Shown: positions 27,701 to 36,979, numbered from the stretch's first letter. The stretch: 64,000 nucleotides of DNA from Aquimarina sp. TRL1 (GCF_013365535.1 NZ_CP053590.1:536001-600000), one strand, 5' to 3'. Numbers and translations are program-made. The notes: generated from the sequence alone by a model not told the origin.

Positions 27701-30700
27701 AAGTGAGTGTTAATAAAGAATCATACTCCCCTGGAGAAGAAGTCATCATTAAGTTTGGCTCTGCTTCCGAAAACATTACCATTACGGTAGATGTCGAAAA
27801 AAACAATAAAATTACCCGTACAGAGCAATTCACCCTTTCTAATAATAGTACTACAATAAAAATTCCGGTAACTAAAGAAGATATTGGAGGGTTTGCGGTA
27901 CACTACAGTTTTGTGAATTATAACGCTCATGAAGGAGGAACTATTCCTATAACGGTACCATACGAACCTACAGAATTATCAATAGAGACAACTACATTCA
28001 GAGATAAACTACTCCCTGGACAGAATGAAACCTGGAGTTTTACTATTAAAGGTCCTAAAGGAGACAAGGTCGCTGCTGAATTATTAGCGAGTATGTATGA
28101 TGTTTCTCTAGATCAGTTTAAATCGCATCAATGGAATTTCAACCCTATAATGAAACCAACATACTATCCTAACTATTTTAGAGAGGCACGCCTTAGTTTC
28201 GGAGTACAAAGTTTCACAAACAGACATTACGACAGTCCGCCAATCCCTAGTTTTTCTCAAGGGTATGACCGCCTCGACTGGCATGGTCTTTATTTTGGTT
28301 CTTCATACGGAAGAATGCGAATGGCAAAATCCAGAATGGCTGCTCCAGTAAGCATGATGGATGACCAAATGGAAATGGCGAATGCTCCTGAACTGGAAAA
28401 AGCGCCACTTGCAGGTACTGCTGAGTCAAAAAGAATGACCGCAGATACTACCAATGCGAACGAAAAAGAGGAAGAAAACGATTTAATTACCCCCAAAGAA
28501 AAACCGCTATCAGGTGTCTCTGTTCGCAAAAACCTACAGGAAACAGCCTTTTTCTTTCCTCAATTGCAAACCAATAAAGAAGGAGAAGTAAGCTTTAGTT
28601 TTACTGCTCCCGAAGCATTGACAAAGTGGAAAGTGCAGTTATTAGCACACACCAAAACACTACAGGCAGCTACCACAACACTAGAAACAGTTACTCAAAA
28701 AGAGTTAATGGTAATCCCAAACCCTCCTAGATTCCTCAGAGAAGGAGATAAAATTATAATTAGCACTAAGGTTTCTAATCTTTCCTCATCTGATCTTAAC
28801 GGAGATATCGAACTACAATTAACAAACGCTTTAACCAATACCTCCATTAATCAGAAACTACAGAACAACCAGATTCGACAAGCTTTTTCTGTAGCAGCCT
28901 CAGGAAACACCAATGTATCATGGGAACTGCAAATACCAGATGATATTCAGGCAGTACAGTATAAAATCATTGCTAAAGCAGGTACTTTCTCAGATGGAGA
29001 ACAAAATGTACTTCCTGTATTATCTAATAGGATGTTAGTTACAGAAACACTGCCTATGTGGGTTCGATCTGACCAGACAAAAAGTTTTACGCTGCAGAAA
29101 TTAAAGAATACAACCTCTACTTCTTTAAAACATCATAGACTAACTCTGGAAATGACCTCTAATCCAGCCTGGTATGCTGTTCAGGCATTACCATACCTTA
29201 TGGAGTACCCATATGACTGCGCTGAACAGACATTTTCTCGTTATTATGCTAATGCATTAGCAACGCACATTGCCAATTCCAATCCTCGCATACAGCAAGT
29301 ATTTAATCAATGGAAAACCAGTGATGCATTACTGAGTAATCTGGAAAAAAACCAAGAGTTAAAATCTCTGATTCTCCAAGAAACTCCCTGGGTACGTGAA
29401 GCACAAAGTGAAACAGAACAAAAGAAAAGAATTGCATTGCTTTTTGACCTTAATAAAATGAATTCAGAATTTCAGAGTGCTTTGCAGTCTTTACAAAAAA
29501 TGCAATATGACTCTGGAGCATTTCCGTGGTTCAAAGGAGGTCGAGAGAGCAGGTTTATTACCCAGTATATTGCTGCAGGTTTCGGTCATCTACAAAAATT
29601 AGGAGTTACAACCTCTGCTAACCCTATAAGTAAACAAATAGTACAAAAGGCTATACAATACCTGGATCAGGAATTTGTAAAGCAATATGAAGAATTAAAA
29701 AAGCACTGCAAAAAACACAAAATTGATATCAACAAAAACCACCTACACTACGCTCAGCTACATTATCTATATATGCGTAGCTTCTTTGCTGATATCCCTG
29801 CCCATTCCAACACGAAAGAAGCTAAAAAATACTATCTGGGACAAGCCAAAAAGTATTGGTTAAAAAACAGTTTGTATACACAGGGACTGTTAGCTTTGAT
29901 TACGCATAGAAATGGAGATACAGCTACTGCTACTGCCATTCTCAATTCATTAGAAGAAAAGAGTATTGTCAGTGAAGAATTAGGAATGTATTGGAAATCC
30001 AATACTGCCAGCTGGTATTGGCACCAGGCCCCAATAGAAACACAAGCATTATTGATTGAAGCTTTTTCAGAGATTGCTCCGGAACCTAAAAAAACTGAAG
30101 TTGTCGATAACCTAAAAATATGGTTACTAAAACACAAGCAAACCAACAGGTGGAAAACAACCAAACAAACAGCCGAAGCTGTTTATGCTTTATTACTACA
30201 GGGAAGTGAGTGGTTATCTATTACTGACATGGTAGACATCACACTGGCAGGAGAAAAGGTTACCCCTGACGAAAACACGAAAGTAGAGGCAGGTACCGGA
30301 TACTTTAAAACTTCCTGGAGCGGTTCTGAAATCACAAACTCCAAAAGCACTGTTATGATCAGCAAAAAAGGAAAAGGAATTGCCTGGGGAGGATTATACT
30401 GGCAGTATTTTGAAGATCTGGATAAAATCACCGCAGCTAAAACCCCTCTATCACTTAGCAAAAAGCTATTCCTTAAAAAGAATGCAGACAGAGGAGAAAA
30501 AATGACTGCTATCACCGAAAACACTTCTTTGACATTAGGAGATCTTGTCCGGGTACGCATTGAATTAAAAGTAGATAGAGACATGGAATTTATTCATATG
30601 AAAGATATGAGAGCAGCAGGCTTCGAACCTGTTAATGTTCTCTCTCAGTACAAATGGCAAGATGGCTTAGGGTATTATGAAAGTACCAAAGATGCCGCTA

Positions 30701-30867
30701 CCAATTTTTTCTTCGATTATCTACCCAAAGGGGTGTATGTATTCGAATACGACCTAAGAGTAAACAACAAAGGAAACTTTTCTAACGGAGTTACAACAAT
30801 TCAAAGCATGTATGCTCCGGAATTCTCTAGTCATTCGGAAGGAATACGAGTAAAAATTGAGCACTAA
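24775..30867 (+). CDS. Alpha-2-macroglobulin family protein (large bacterial A2M)
   Basis: A 2030-residue secreted protein with a Sec signal ending IMAQ (about residue 22). It lacks a lipobox, unlike E. coli YfhM. Domains in order: a helical/TPR-like N-terminal region (about 25-400); MG domains, including the MG2 signature TDRSIYRPGQTVYFKG (about 595-610); a Met-rich loop around 1180-1215 in the bait-like zone; the A2M domain (about 1245-1310, FSFTAPEALTKWK); and the thioester motif CAEQ at 1482-1485 (YPYDCAEQTFSRYY), at the start of the helical thioester domain. C-terminal MG10-like beta domains end at 2030. A2M proteins trap attacking proteases by covalent bonding through the thioester. With Gln and Cys present, this one should be active. 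Monocistronic with its own terminator. Confidence 0.92.
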   Translation: MKKIISLLFLLCITNISFIMAQNDYTKQWKEVESHEQKGLPKSSLEVVKSIYEAAKKENNTNQIIKAFLHKAKYALTLEENAQLTIIKELQSEIATSSFPTKNILNGVLANLYWQYFKQNRWKFYNRTHTSAKVDKEDFRTWDLETLFAEIHIHFQQALENGVLAQQTELSKFNTILITEENSKKYRPTLFDFLSHMALEFYKTSETNITRPSYAFEINSKEYLNEPSSFSRQKITTKDSLSLQFNALKIYQQLIAFHSRNKNYNALANVDIERLLFVFKNATFADKEELIINTLTKAKENNKDHESNALYAYELAAQYQSRGSKYIPKKDEVFRWDTKKALELCSTIESAFPNSDGAKKSNALKAIILQAEVSLKSEKILPIQKAGRLFISYKNTDLLTLKTVKINATQLKSLQQLYKNKDIIKFINGLPEVNTWKAPLKNEKDYQRHTTEILLPALPQGQYLVIASAGEEISVKNQISYADIQVSNLALLTNRTNNTTIFQVVNRNDGAPISNASIHLQSGHGRGYGNKIDKTLTTDKQGQASFLVDNQYYDLVVTVKHEKDLVVFSPYHLYKNHQPQQNINRKQETVFLFTDRSIYRPGQTVYFKGILMTANGNKNHSVVPNTTVPVTLKDVNYQEVSSLKLQTNEYGSFQGSFILPSSGVTGLFHLQTRNGNQTSFSVEEYKRPKFEATFSPVTKTYKLNEIVSLQGNATGYAGNKITDAKVVYRVHRKVQLPRWCYWYYPGHREQAQEITYGETTTDEKGAFEINFEAIPDKSVPKENLPVFHYEITADITDINGETRSTSTQVNVGYHALLANMQLPNKIDKNADNSLTVLSKNLNYEPVASSGTIKIYKLKSPQYPLRRRPWNAPDYKILSKEEFTKLFPHDAYDDEDDYKTWDKGALVQTISYNTAEQGSQTTGMQHIPLKNTKKWESGKYVIELNSKDRFGQEVKDIIYYTLFDKKDKKISDQQLFEVSVNKESYSPGEEVIIKFGSASENITITVDVEKNNKITRTEQFTLSNNSTTIKIPVTKEDIGGFAVHYSFVNYNAHEGGTIPITVPYEPTELSIETTTFRDKLLPGQNETWSFTIKGPKGDKVAAELLASMYDVSLDQFKSHQWNFNPIMKPTYYPNYFREARLSFGVQSFTNRHYDSPPIPSFSQGYDRLDWHGLYFGSSYGRMRMAKSRMAAPVSMMDDQMEMANAPELEKAPLAGTAESKRMTADTTNANEKEEENDLITPKEKPLSGVSVRKNLQETAFFFPQLQTNKEGEVSFSFTAPEALTKWKVQLLAHTKTLQAATTTLETVTQKELMVIPNPPRFLREGDKIIISTKVSNLSSSDLNGDIELQLTNALTNTSINQKLQNNQIRQAFSVAASGNTNVSWELQIPDDIQAVQYKIIAKAGTFSDGEQNVLPVLSNRMLVTETLPMWVRSDQTKSFTLQKLKNTTSTSLKHHRLTLEMTSNPAWYAVQALPYLMEYPYDCAEQTFSRYYANALATHIANSNPRIQQVFNQWKTSDALLSNLEKNQELKSLILQETPWVREAQSETEQKKRIALLFDLNKMNSEFQSALQSLQKMQYDSGAFPWFKGGRESRFITQYIAAGFGHLQKLGVTTSANPISKQIVQKAIQYLDQEFVKQYEELKKHCKKHKIDINKNHLHYAQLHYLYMRSFFADIPAHSNTKEAKKYYLGQAKKYWLKNSLYTQGLLALITHRNGDTATATAILNSLEEKSIVSEELGMYWKSNTASWYWHQAPIETQALLIEAFSEIAPEPKKTEVVDNLKIWLLKHKQTNRWKTTKQTAEAVYALLLQGSEWLSITDMVDITLAGEKVTPDENTKVEAGTGYFKTSWSGSEITNSKSTVMISKKGKGIAWGGLYWQYFEDLDKITAAKTPLSLSKKLFLKKNADRGEKMTAITENTSLTLGDLVRVRIELKVDRDMEFIHMKDMRAAGFEPVNVLSQYKWQDGLGYYESTKDAATNFFFDYLPKGVYVFEYDLRVNNKGNFSNGVTTIQSMYAPEFSSHSEGIRVKIEH

Positions 30868-30891
30868 AAACAATCGTATCGTATAAAGAAC

Positions 30892-30926
30892 CCCCTGTAG
30901 TTTCGAAAATCTACAGGGGATTTTTT
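30892..30926 (+). terminator. Rho-independent terminator of A2M gene
   Basis: A 9-bp stem CCCCTGTAG / CTACAGGGG around a loop containing TTTCGAAA, followed by ATTTTTTTAT. It lies 24 bp after the stop. Confidence 0.85.
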
Positions 30927-30986
30927 TATACGTCCCTTCCCGGAATGCATCTCAGAAAGAAATCTAGTATACTAACTATTTTATGA

Positions 30987-31934
30987 TTAGAAAAATCTCG
31001 GAGTTAAGAATCGACTGTATTTCTTGAAAAGTTCAAATCGAAGAAATACTTCATAACTCCCATCATTAAACTGTGCTTTACCTAATTCAGTAGTCTCTCT
31101 ATCATATGCTAAGCCTATCATCATCCCATCTGATATCTGAAAACCTGCCATTGCACTAAACGCAGCATCCCATCGATATCCCAACCCCAGTGTCAACCGT
31201 TCATACAATAAGAAATTCGCAGATACATCCACCTGAAGCGGAGCTCCAAAAACAACTTTGGTTAACAATGCCGGCTTAAACTTCACTTCTGTACTCAAGT
31301 CAAAAACATGTCCGACAATTGCATAATAATTAATCCGCTCTCTGGCAATATAAGTAGATGAATCATTATTCCCCACCGTAGCACTCTCATCAAAATGCTC
31401 GGTTTCCAGAAGATTGGGAGCACTTAGTCCTGCATAAAACTTATCGGTATGATAATAAAATCCTACTCCAACATTCGGACTAAACTTATTATCTATATTA
31501 TTCTGAAAAGTCGGATCTTCAATATCAAATTCCCTGAGCTTTGTAAAATCCACATCTAAAAAGTGTCCTCCTACCTTCAGCCCAAAACTTAATTTTCCTA
31601 TATCCGAAGTAGGAATCGTATAAGAAAAATCGATATCCAGATACATCTCCTGCGTGGGACCTATTTTATCATTTATAAAAGACACTCCCAATCCTACTTT
31701 ATTACTTTCTCCAATAGGTGTATTCAATGATATGGTTTCTGTTTGCGGAGCTCCATCCAACCCAACCCACTGACTTCTGTGCAGCCCGGTAATACTCATC
31801 ACTCCTCTACTCCCTGCATAAGCAGGATTCACACTAATAGTATTGTACATATACTGAGTATACTGAGCATCTTGTTGTGCCAACGCAGATATACAGGGGA
31901 TACTTACTATCATTATAAGTATATACTTTCTCAT
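30987..31934 (-). CDS. Type IX secretion system membrane protein, PorP/SprF family
   Basis: A 315-residue outer-membrane protein of the PorP/SprF family. The start is set at the ATG at 31934, giving signal peptide MRKYILIMIVSIPCISALAQ; the frame is open further upstream but without signal features. The mature start QQDAQYTQYMYN followed by VNPAYAGSRG is the family signature, and the C-terminus is barrel-like with AGFQISDGMMIGLAYD. PorP/SprF proteins assist T9SS export and anchor gliding adhesins, usually encoded just downstream of a large adhesin such as SprB. No adhesin is present here, so it is an orphan copy convergent with the A2M gene. Confidence 0.9.
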   Translation of the reverse strand: MRKYILIMIVSIPCISALAQQDAQYTQYMYNTISVNPAYAGSRGVMSITGLHRSQWVGLDGAPQTETISLNTPIGESNKVGLGVSFINDKIGPTQEMYLDIDFSYTIPTSDIGKLSFGLKVGGHFLDVDFTKLREFDIEDPTFQNNIDNKFSPNVGVGFYYHTDKFYAGLSAPNLLETEHFDESATVGNNDSSTYIARERINYYAIVGHVFDLSTEVKFKPALLTKVVFGAPLQVDVSANFLLYERLTLGLGYRWDAAFSAMAGFQISDGMMIGLAYDRETTELGKAQFNDGSYEVFLRFELFKKYSRFLTPRFF

Positions 31935-32019
31935 TTCTTTTAATTTATTATTTTGGTATCTATACAAAAAAATACAGGAGGTAGTACATAAAGAAGTTAT
32001 CACGAGAAATATCCTTCGA

Positions 32020-32202
32020 ATGATTACAAAGACGATTGTTATATACAATCCTCATAAAAATATTACCATCTCAAAAACGATACGTTTTGGGAAAGGAAAA
32101 AGAAGTCACTTCTTACTATCGATAATCTTACCGGTATTTTTTATTTTTTTTTCGGTAGCTATCTGCTACTTAATTTTAAAATTTATCGTGTTTTTCCTCT
32201 AA
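32020..32202 (+). CDS. Possible small membrane protein (60 residues)
   Basis: A 60-codon ORF starting ATG at 32020. Its N-terminal 30 residues are basic (FGKGKRSH) and its C-terminal 30 are strongly hydrophobic, ending VFFL, as in a single-pass membrane peptide. No family is recognised and no clear promoter is visible. AT-rich spacers easily produce such hydrophobic ORFs, so it may be chance. It lies head-to-tail against the minus-strand micropeptide ORF at 32206, with 3 bp between stop codons. Confidence 0.28.
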   Translation: MITKTIVIYNPHKNITISKTIRFGKGKRSHFLLSIILPVFFIFFSVAICYLILKFIVFFL

Positions 32203-32205
32203 ATA

Positions 32206-32304
32206 TTAAAACACATATAAATTTTGAAGTTCTTCTACCTGGGGATCAGTTTTTTGTTGATGCTGAAAACCAGCAACGAATCTTAGTTCTTTTAACGTAG
32301 TCAT
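32206..32304 (-). CDS. Possible micropeptide gene (32 residues)
   Basis: A 32-codon ORF from the ATG at 32304 to the TAA at 32206. The peptide begins MTTLKELRFVAGF, then has a Gln/Glu-rich middle (QHQQKTDPQVEELQ), and ends LYVF. It is soluble-looking, unlike the hydrophobic peptides that AT-rich spacers give by chance. A perfect TATATTTG -7 box lies about 40 bp upstream on the minus strand (32353-32360), although a good -33 element is not seen. No known peptide family is recognised. It could also be the eroded end of a longer gene. Confidence 0.33.
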   Translation of the reverse strand: MTTLKELRFVAGFQHQQKTDPQVEELQNLYVF

Positions 32305-32769
32305 TTTGGGGCAATTTAAATTACTTTGTCAAGTTATTTTCTATGTCAAATATAGAGTAAAAACACATACTCCTCCACGAAGTCTCCCTCTTCCTCTTCC
32401 TCAAAAAAAGGGTACTCCCTTATCTACCTCCCTTCAAAAAACACTCAACACATTGTTCTACAGAAATTTGAAATACAAAAACAGATATTTCAACATTAAC
32501 CTCACAATGATTCCATTAAAAATACTTGTATAAATTTATGATAATTTTAACTTTTTTAATACTGCAATTTCTAATCTCGTCTTTGACAAATATTTACCCC
32601 TTTACAGTGAGGCACTAGAGGTATTACGATCTAAATATCTCTTCTGCTAAAAAAGGTATTATTCTATTTTTTTAACACTATTTAATTTATTTAAAACAGC
32701 TCTAAACAAAAAACAAAATGTAATTTTACACCTCTGAATGCATAGTGATTCACAAACTACATCAAGCAA
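32305..32769. other. Non-coding spacer before the SDR gene
   Basis: About 465 bp. On the minus strand it carries the -7-like TATATTTG box at 32353-32360. It also holds a C/T-rich stretch at 32368-32440. The 75-codon plus-strand ORF inside it lacks any protein-like features. The TAATTTTA box near 32722 may serve the SDR gene. Confidence 0.45.
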
Positions 32770-33429
32770 ATGAAAACTCTTATTATTACCGGAATCAGTA
32801 GAGGAATTGGACTTGCCACCGCTTCATTATTTCTAGAAAAAGGATACCATGTTATTGGTACTTCTACCGCTGGAAAAACGATCTTAACCTCGGATAGGCT
32901 TTCTGTTTTTTCATTACAATTGGATGATGCTTCCTCTTTTATTTCGTTAAAAGATCACCTGCTACAAAACAGTATTAAGGTCGATGGTATCATCAATAAT
33001 GCTGCGGTATTGTTAGAAGCCTGGGATGATCCTTCTATTGACATACAACAACTGAGAAAAACATTTGACATCAATGTATTCGGAACCATCGAATTTACCG
33101 AAAACCTACTCCCTTTTATTAAAAAAAACGGACATATTATTAATATAGGTTCTTCCTGGGGAACTTTTAATACGGATCAGGATGCGTACACGCCATTGTA
33201 CAAAATGTCAAAAACCACCATCCATATGTATACCTCTTTACTAGGAGAACGTCTTAAAACATCTGATATAGCGGTATCTGCTGTCGATCCAGGATGGGTT
33301 AAAACAGATATGGGCAGTATGGATGCAGAACGAGAACCACAGGAAGCTGCGATGGATATCTTCTCTTTATTTGAATCTCCGAAAGAAACGGGCTACTTAT
33401 GGAGAGAAGGCGAAAAAAGTAATTGGTAA
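32770..33429 (+). CDS. SDR family NAD(P)-dependent oxidoreductase
   Basis: A 219-residue classical short-chain dehydrogenase/reductase. The cofactor loop is TGISRGIG (7-14), NNAA is at 76-79, and the catalytic Ser-Tyr-Lys set is Ser128/129 in INIGSSWG, Tyr144 and Lys148 in LYKMSK. PGWVKTDMG (about 178-186) is the usual post-catalytic PG motif. The Arg after GIS suggests NADP(H). The C-terminus is short and ends GEKSNW, typical of the carbonyl-reductase-like SDRs. Substrate unknown. Monocistronic; it is convergent with the AraC gene. Confidence 0.9.
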   Translation: MKTLIITGISRGIGLATASLFLEKGYHVIGTSTAGKTILTSDRLSVFSLQLDDASSFISLKDHLLQNSIKVDGIINNAAVLLEAWDDPSIDIQQLRKTFDINVFGTIEFTENLLPFIKKNGHIINIGSSWGTFNTDQDAYTPLYKMSKTTIHMYTSLLGERLKTSDIAVSAVDPGWVKTDMGSMDAEREPQEAAMDIFSLFESPKETGYLWREGEKSNW

Positions 33430-33497
33430 CCACTACCTTAAACAAACCACCTCAACAGGTTTACCTTTCTGAATATCTGATCGTACAATGACCAGGG

Positions 33498-34487
33498 CTA
33501 CTCTTTTAGAACACTAGGCAGGTATTGAAATTTTTTCTTAAATGCCGCTGTAAAATGTTGAGGATTTTTATATCCGACTTCATAGGAAGCCTCAGAAACC
33601 GTATATCCTTCTTCCAGAATCATTTTTTTGGCATGTTCCATACGCAACTCGGTCAGGTAAGCAAATACAGGTTTCCCAAACACTTTCTTAAAATCTTTCT
33701 TGAGTTTAAAACTGTTTAGCCCTACCTGGAGCACTAATTCTGAAATGGTTGGAGGTGTCTTAATATTTTTTCGAAGGATTTTTTCGGCATCGATAATCTT
33801 TGCATAATCAATCGCACTCAATGATATGGCATCTTCCGCATTCCCCTGTTTCTCAATAATATCAAAAAGAATTGAAAAAATTTCAGCTACTTTGGATTCT
33901 AAATAAACCTTTCGGATGGAATTCGTATACGTACACCCTAAAATATCATCGATAATCAATTGCAATTTCGGAGAAATAGGCTTGCTTTTTTTCCACATTA
34001 CAAAAGGCTCTTTGTTTTCCATAGCTTCTCCAAAATGAGAAATCGCTTTTTTATAGCTGGCATCAAAAATCCGTTTCAGGTAGCGTTCCGTAAATTTAAT
34101 TTCAAGTGTTTTCCGTCTTTGGGTATCAAAAGTCAATTTCCCTTTCACCTTAGGCAAGTAAAATAAATTATAGTGCCCACTTGGTATATTTATAGGTACA
34201 CTTTTTTTATTATATGGTGTATACACATTACTTCCTTCAATTTCGAAATGCAACTTTAAAAAAGGGAAATCGTGTTCCACTTCTGCTTCATAAGGAGAGT
34301 CTACATCTATTTCTACATCTTTAGTCTGCAGAAAAACTCCGTTTAACTGGATATCTGCCGTAGTCCCTTTGATTCCCTTAAAATTTACTTCCTGCCGATC
34401 TTCCAATAACGTATCTGTTTCAAAGTCATCAGAATACGTCTTCTCAATAACCCCTCCTAAAATATCACTTTTAATTCTACTTTTCAT
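33498..34487 (-). CDS. AraC family transcriptional regulator (PchR-like)
   Basis: A 329-residue regulator. The N-terminal 230 residues form a ligand-sensing region of mostly beta structure. The C-terminal 85 carry the two helix-turn-helix units of AraC: TISELVLQVGLNSFKLKKDFKKVFG (about 245-270), then VSEASYEVGYKNPQHFTAAFKKKF (about 298-320). Family members of this type sense iron-siderophore complexes (PchR-like) and activate the adjacent receptor. It is divergent from the TonB-dependent receptor with a 107-bp gap, which fits that job. Start at the ATG at 34487. Confidence 0.9.
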   Translation of the reverse strand: MKSRIKSDILGGVIEKTYSDDFETDTLLEDRQEVNFKGIKGTTADIQLNGVFLQTKDVEIDVDSPYEAEVEHDFPFLKLHFEIEGSNVYTPYNKKSVPINIPSGHYNLFYLPKVKGKLTFDTQRRKTLEIKFTERYLKRIFDASYKKAISHFGEAMENKEPFVMWKKSKPISPKLQLIIDDILGCTYTNSIRKVYLESKVAEIFSILFDIIEKQGNAEDAISLSAIDYAKIIDAEKILRKNIKTPPTISELVLQVGLNSFKLKKDFKKVFGKPVFAYLTELRMEHAKKMILEEGYTVSEASYEVGYKNPQHFTAAFKKKFQYLPSVLKE

Positions 34488-34547
34488 TTATTCCCTTTTG
34501 CGGCAGTCAAAATACCTAATGCGTTATTCATCATTTCACCCTCCCAA

Positions 34548-34555
34548 TACCTTTG
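34548..34555 (+). promoter_or_regulatory. -7 box of TonB-dependent receptor promoter
   Basis: TACCTTTG is a perfect TAnnTTTG box 39 bp before the receptor ATG. A TTA about 20 bp upstream is a weak -33. Between box and ATG lies the AT palindrome-like ATTTAAATTAAAT (34565-34577), which could be a metal-regulator site. Confidence 0.5.
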
Positions 34556-34594
34556 CAAAGTTACTATTTAAATTAAATCCAAATTAATAAAAAA

Positions 34595-36979
34595 ATGAAG
34601 AATTTATCAATGCGTATTGGTAACGCTATTCTGGTAATCACCTTTTTACTACTTGGTAGTGCCGGGTATTCACAGGCAACCAACAGTATTACAGGAAAAG
34701 TCTTTACATCAGACGGACAACCTGCTGCTTACATCAATGTATTAATAAACAACACTGCAAGAGGAGCTCTTACAGATCAAAATGGAACATACACTTTTCA
34801 CAATGTAGATGCCGGTGATTACGAATTCGTATTTTCACTTATCGGACTCAAATCCCAGACAATAAATGTACAGGTAGCCGAAGAAGGAATCACTTCCGTA
34901 AAGGACATTACTCTCGAAGTTGATGAACAAAAACTACAAGAGGTGATCGTCATTGCAGAACGTCTAAATCAGTTTGCCAGAAAAGAAACAGAGCAGGTAG
35001 CACGTTTACCTCTAAAAAACATCAACAACCCTCAATCATATACAGTAGTAAGTAGTGAGTTACTAAAAGAGCAAATCAATACTGATCTACCTTCTGCCCT
35101 AAAAAGTATCACAGGAGGAGGATATGTAGAAGGTAATCAGGGATTCGCATCTGTATATGCCAGAGGTTTCAGAGCGGATTCTAATATCAAAAACGGACTA
35201 AGAGTATATACTAAATACCCTATCGATCCACAAAACATTGATCGTATCGAAGTAATCAAAGGACCTTCTTCTGTATTATTCGGTGCCGGATATTACGGAG
35301 GATTGGTTAACCTTGTTACTAAGAAACCTTTTGAAGGAAAAAAATTAGATGTTTCTTACACATTAGGTAGCTGGGATCTGAATCGTTTTACGGTAGATTT
35401 CAACACAGCTCTTGACAAAGAAAACAAAACATTATTGCGAGTAAACGGTGCTTATCATTCTGAAAACAGTTTCCAAAACCAGGGATTCCACCGTTCTTTT
35501 ATGGTAGCTCCTAGCATTACTCATAAGGTTAGTGACAAACTTGATCTGGAGTTCAATGCTGAAATCAATCATAGCAAAAAAACCAAGAATTTTGCTAGAG
35601 GAATTGCCAGAGGAGGCATCGAAGGAGCAAATAGCTGGGATGATATCAACTGGGATTATAACGAAAGTTATACTTCTAATGAGGCAGCAGGAGACGTAAA
35701 ATCACAATTATATCAATTATTTGCAAACTATAAAATCACAGATAACTGGATTTCCAAAACGTCTATTTCATCTAATAATTACCACCTAACTGATAATTAT
35801 GTGTATCTGGAAGCAATTGCCAAAGATACGATTAACAGAGGGATCATTCAGTTCAGCCATGGAAATGGAGGAACATTAGACTTACGCCAGGATTTTCAGG
35901 GGATCCATACAAGTGATGCTATCGAAAACAAAATAGTTATCGGAGTTAATTATGTGAATACTTTCTGGGACTTCACTATTAAAAACGGTCCTGTTGTAAA
36001 CGGAAGATCACATTGGAATTTCCCATATGATCAAATTGTATTAAATGGAGAAAACACTATAGTACCTCCTATTACACGCAGGGGGCTTGATGAAGCTGAT
36101 GGTAGCATTGCTGCTCGTGAAACAGGAAACAAAAACTTAGCAGCATACATTTCGGACGCGATCACTATTCAGAAAAAACTAACCTTGCTAGGAGGAATCC
36201 GTTTTGATCGTTTTATGAATGACCCAAGTATAAGTAATGGAATCTCTCGGGGAGGATACAATCAAAATAACATTTCTTATAATGCCGGAATCGTTTACAA
36301 TCCATTTGGGGATAAGCTAGGAATATTTGGTAATTATATGAATGGTTTTAAAAATGTAGCCCCTGGAATCATGGACGCTGAAGGAGAAATTGTAGATTTC
36401 GATCCAGAAGAAGTAAACCAATGGGAAACCGGAGTAAAACTAAATCTACTAGATGGTAAAATTAAAAGTACTGTTAGCTATTACAACATTACAATTGATA
36501 ATGCCATTCGTCGTTTCAATGGATTCTCTACTCAGGACGGAGAAATTGTAAGCTCGGGAATTGAAGCAGATTTAATCGCAAATCCTCTCCCTGGATTAAA
36601 TATGGTATTAGGATACACATACAATCACTCAGAACACAAAAAACATGCAAATCCTCAATTCGACGGAAGACAGCTAACATTAACTCCGGAAACAGTTGCT
36701 AATTTCTGGATTAGTTATAGAGTACTTAAAGGGCAACTTAGTGGTTTAGGTGCCGGATTCGGAGGAAATCATATGAGTAAAATCTATCAGGTAAGTAGTT
36801 TAGACAATAGCTTCTGGGCCAATGATTATACCACATTTGACGGAACTATTTTCTACGACCAGCCGAATTATCGTATCGGTTTCAAAATAAACAACATGTT
36901 TGACAAGGAATACTATAACGCTTATGGTATGCCACAAAAACCTCTTAATGTTAATGTAGGTTTTACCTATAAGTTATAA
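34595..36979 (+). CDS. TonB-dependent siderophore receptor
   Basis: A 794-residue outer-membrane receptor. Signal peptide ends GYSQ (about residue 26). A carboxypeptidase-D-like domain follows (about 31-115, TDQNGTYTFHNVDAGDYEF), then a TonB-box-like EVIVIAE (about 120), the plug (about 140-235, with VYARGFRADSNIKNG, IDRIEVIKGPSSVLFGAGYYGGLVNLVTKKP) and the barrel, ending NVGFTYKL. The plug wording and short length (about 800) match the FhuE/FpvA ferric-siderophore group rather than SusC. No SusD partner is present. It is controlled, very likely, by the divergent AraC gene. The ATG at 34595 is used; an internal Met at residue 6 is possible. Confidence 0.93.
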   Translation: MKNLSMRIGNAILVITFLLLGSAGYSQATNSITGKVFTSDGQPAAYINVLINNTARGALTDQNGTYTFHNVDAGDYEFVFSLIGLKSQTINVQVAEEGITSVKDITLEVDEQKLQEVIVIAERLNQFARKETEQVARLPLKNINNPQSYTVVSSELLKEQINTDLPSALKSITGGGYVEGNQGFASVYARGFRADSNIKNGLRVYTKYPIDPQNIDRIEVIKGPSSVLFGAGYYGGLVNLVTKKPFEGKKLDVSYTLGSWDLNRFTVDFNTALDKENKTLLRVNGAYHSENSFQNQGFHRSFMVAPSITHKVSDKLDLEFNAEINHSKKTKNFARGIARGGIEGANSWDDINWDYNESYTSNEAAGDVKSQLYQLFANYKITDNWISKTSISSNNYHLTDNYVYLEAIAKDTINRGIIQFSHGNGGTLDLRQDFQGIHTSDAIENKIVIGVNYVNTFWDFTIKNGPVVNGRSHWNFPYDQIVLNGENTIVPPITRRGLDEADGSIAARETGNKNLAAYISDAITIQKKLTLLGGIRFDRFMNDPSISNGISRGGYNQNNISYNAGIVYNPFGDKLGIFGNYMNGFKNVAPGIMDAEGEIVDFDPEEVNQWETGVKLNLLDGKIKSTVSYYNITIDNAIRRFNGFSTQDGEIVSSGIEADLIANPLPGLNMVLGYTYNHSEHKKHANPQFDGRQLTLTPETVANFWISYRVLKGQLSGLGAGFGGNHMSKIYQVSSLDNSFWANDYTTFDGTIFYDQPNYRIGFKINNMFDKEYYNAYGMPQKPLNVNVGFTYKL

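Noticed and set aside
32306..32533. 75-codon plus-strand ORF in the spacer left of the SDR gene
   Set aside because: It starts with a non-ATG codon, is rich in Pro/Leu from a C/T-rich tract, and has no promoter or family signature.
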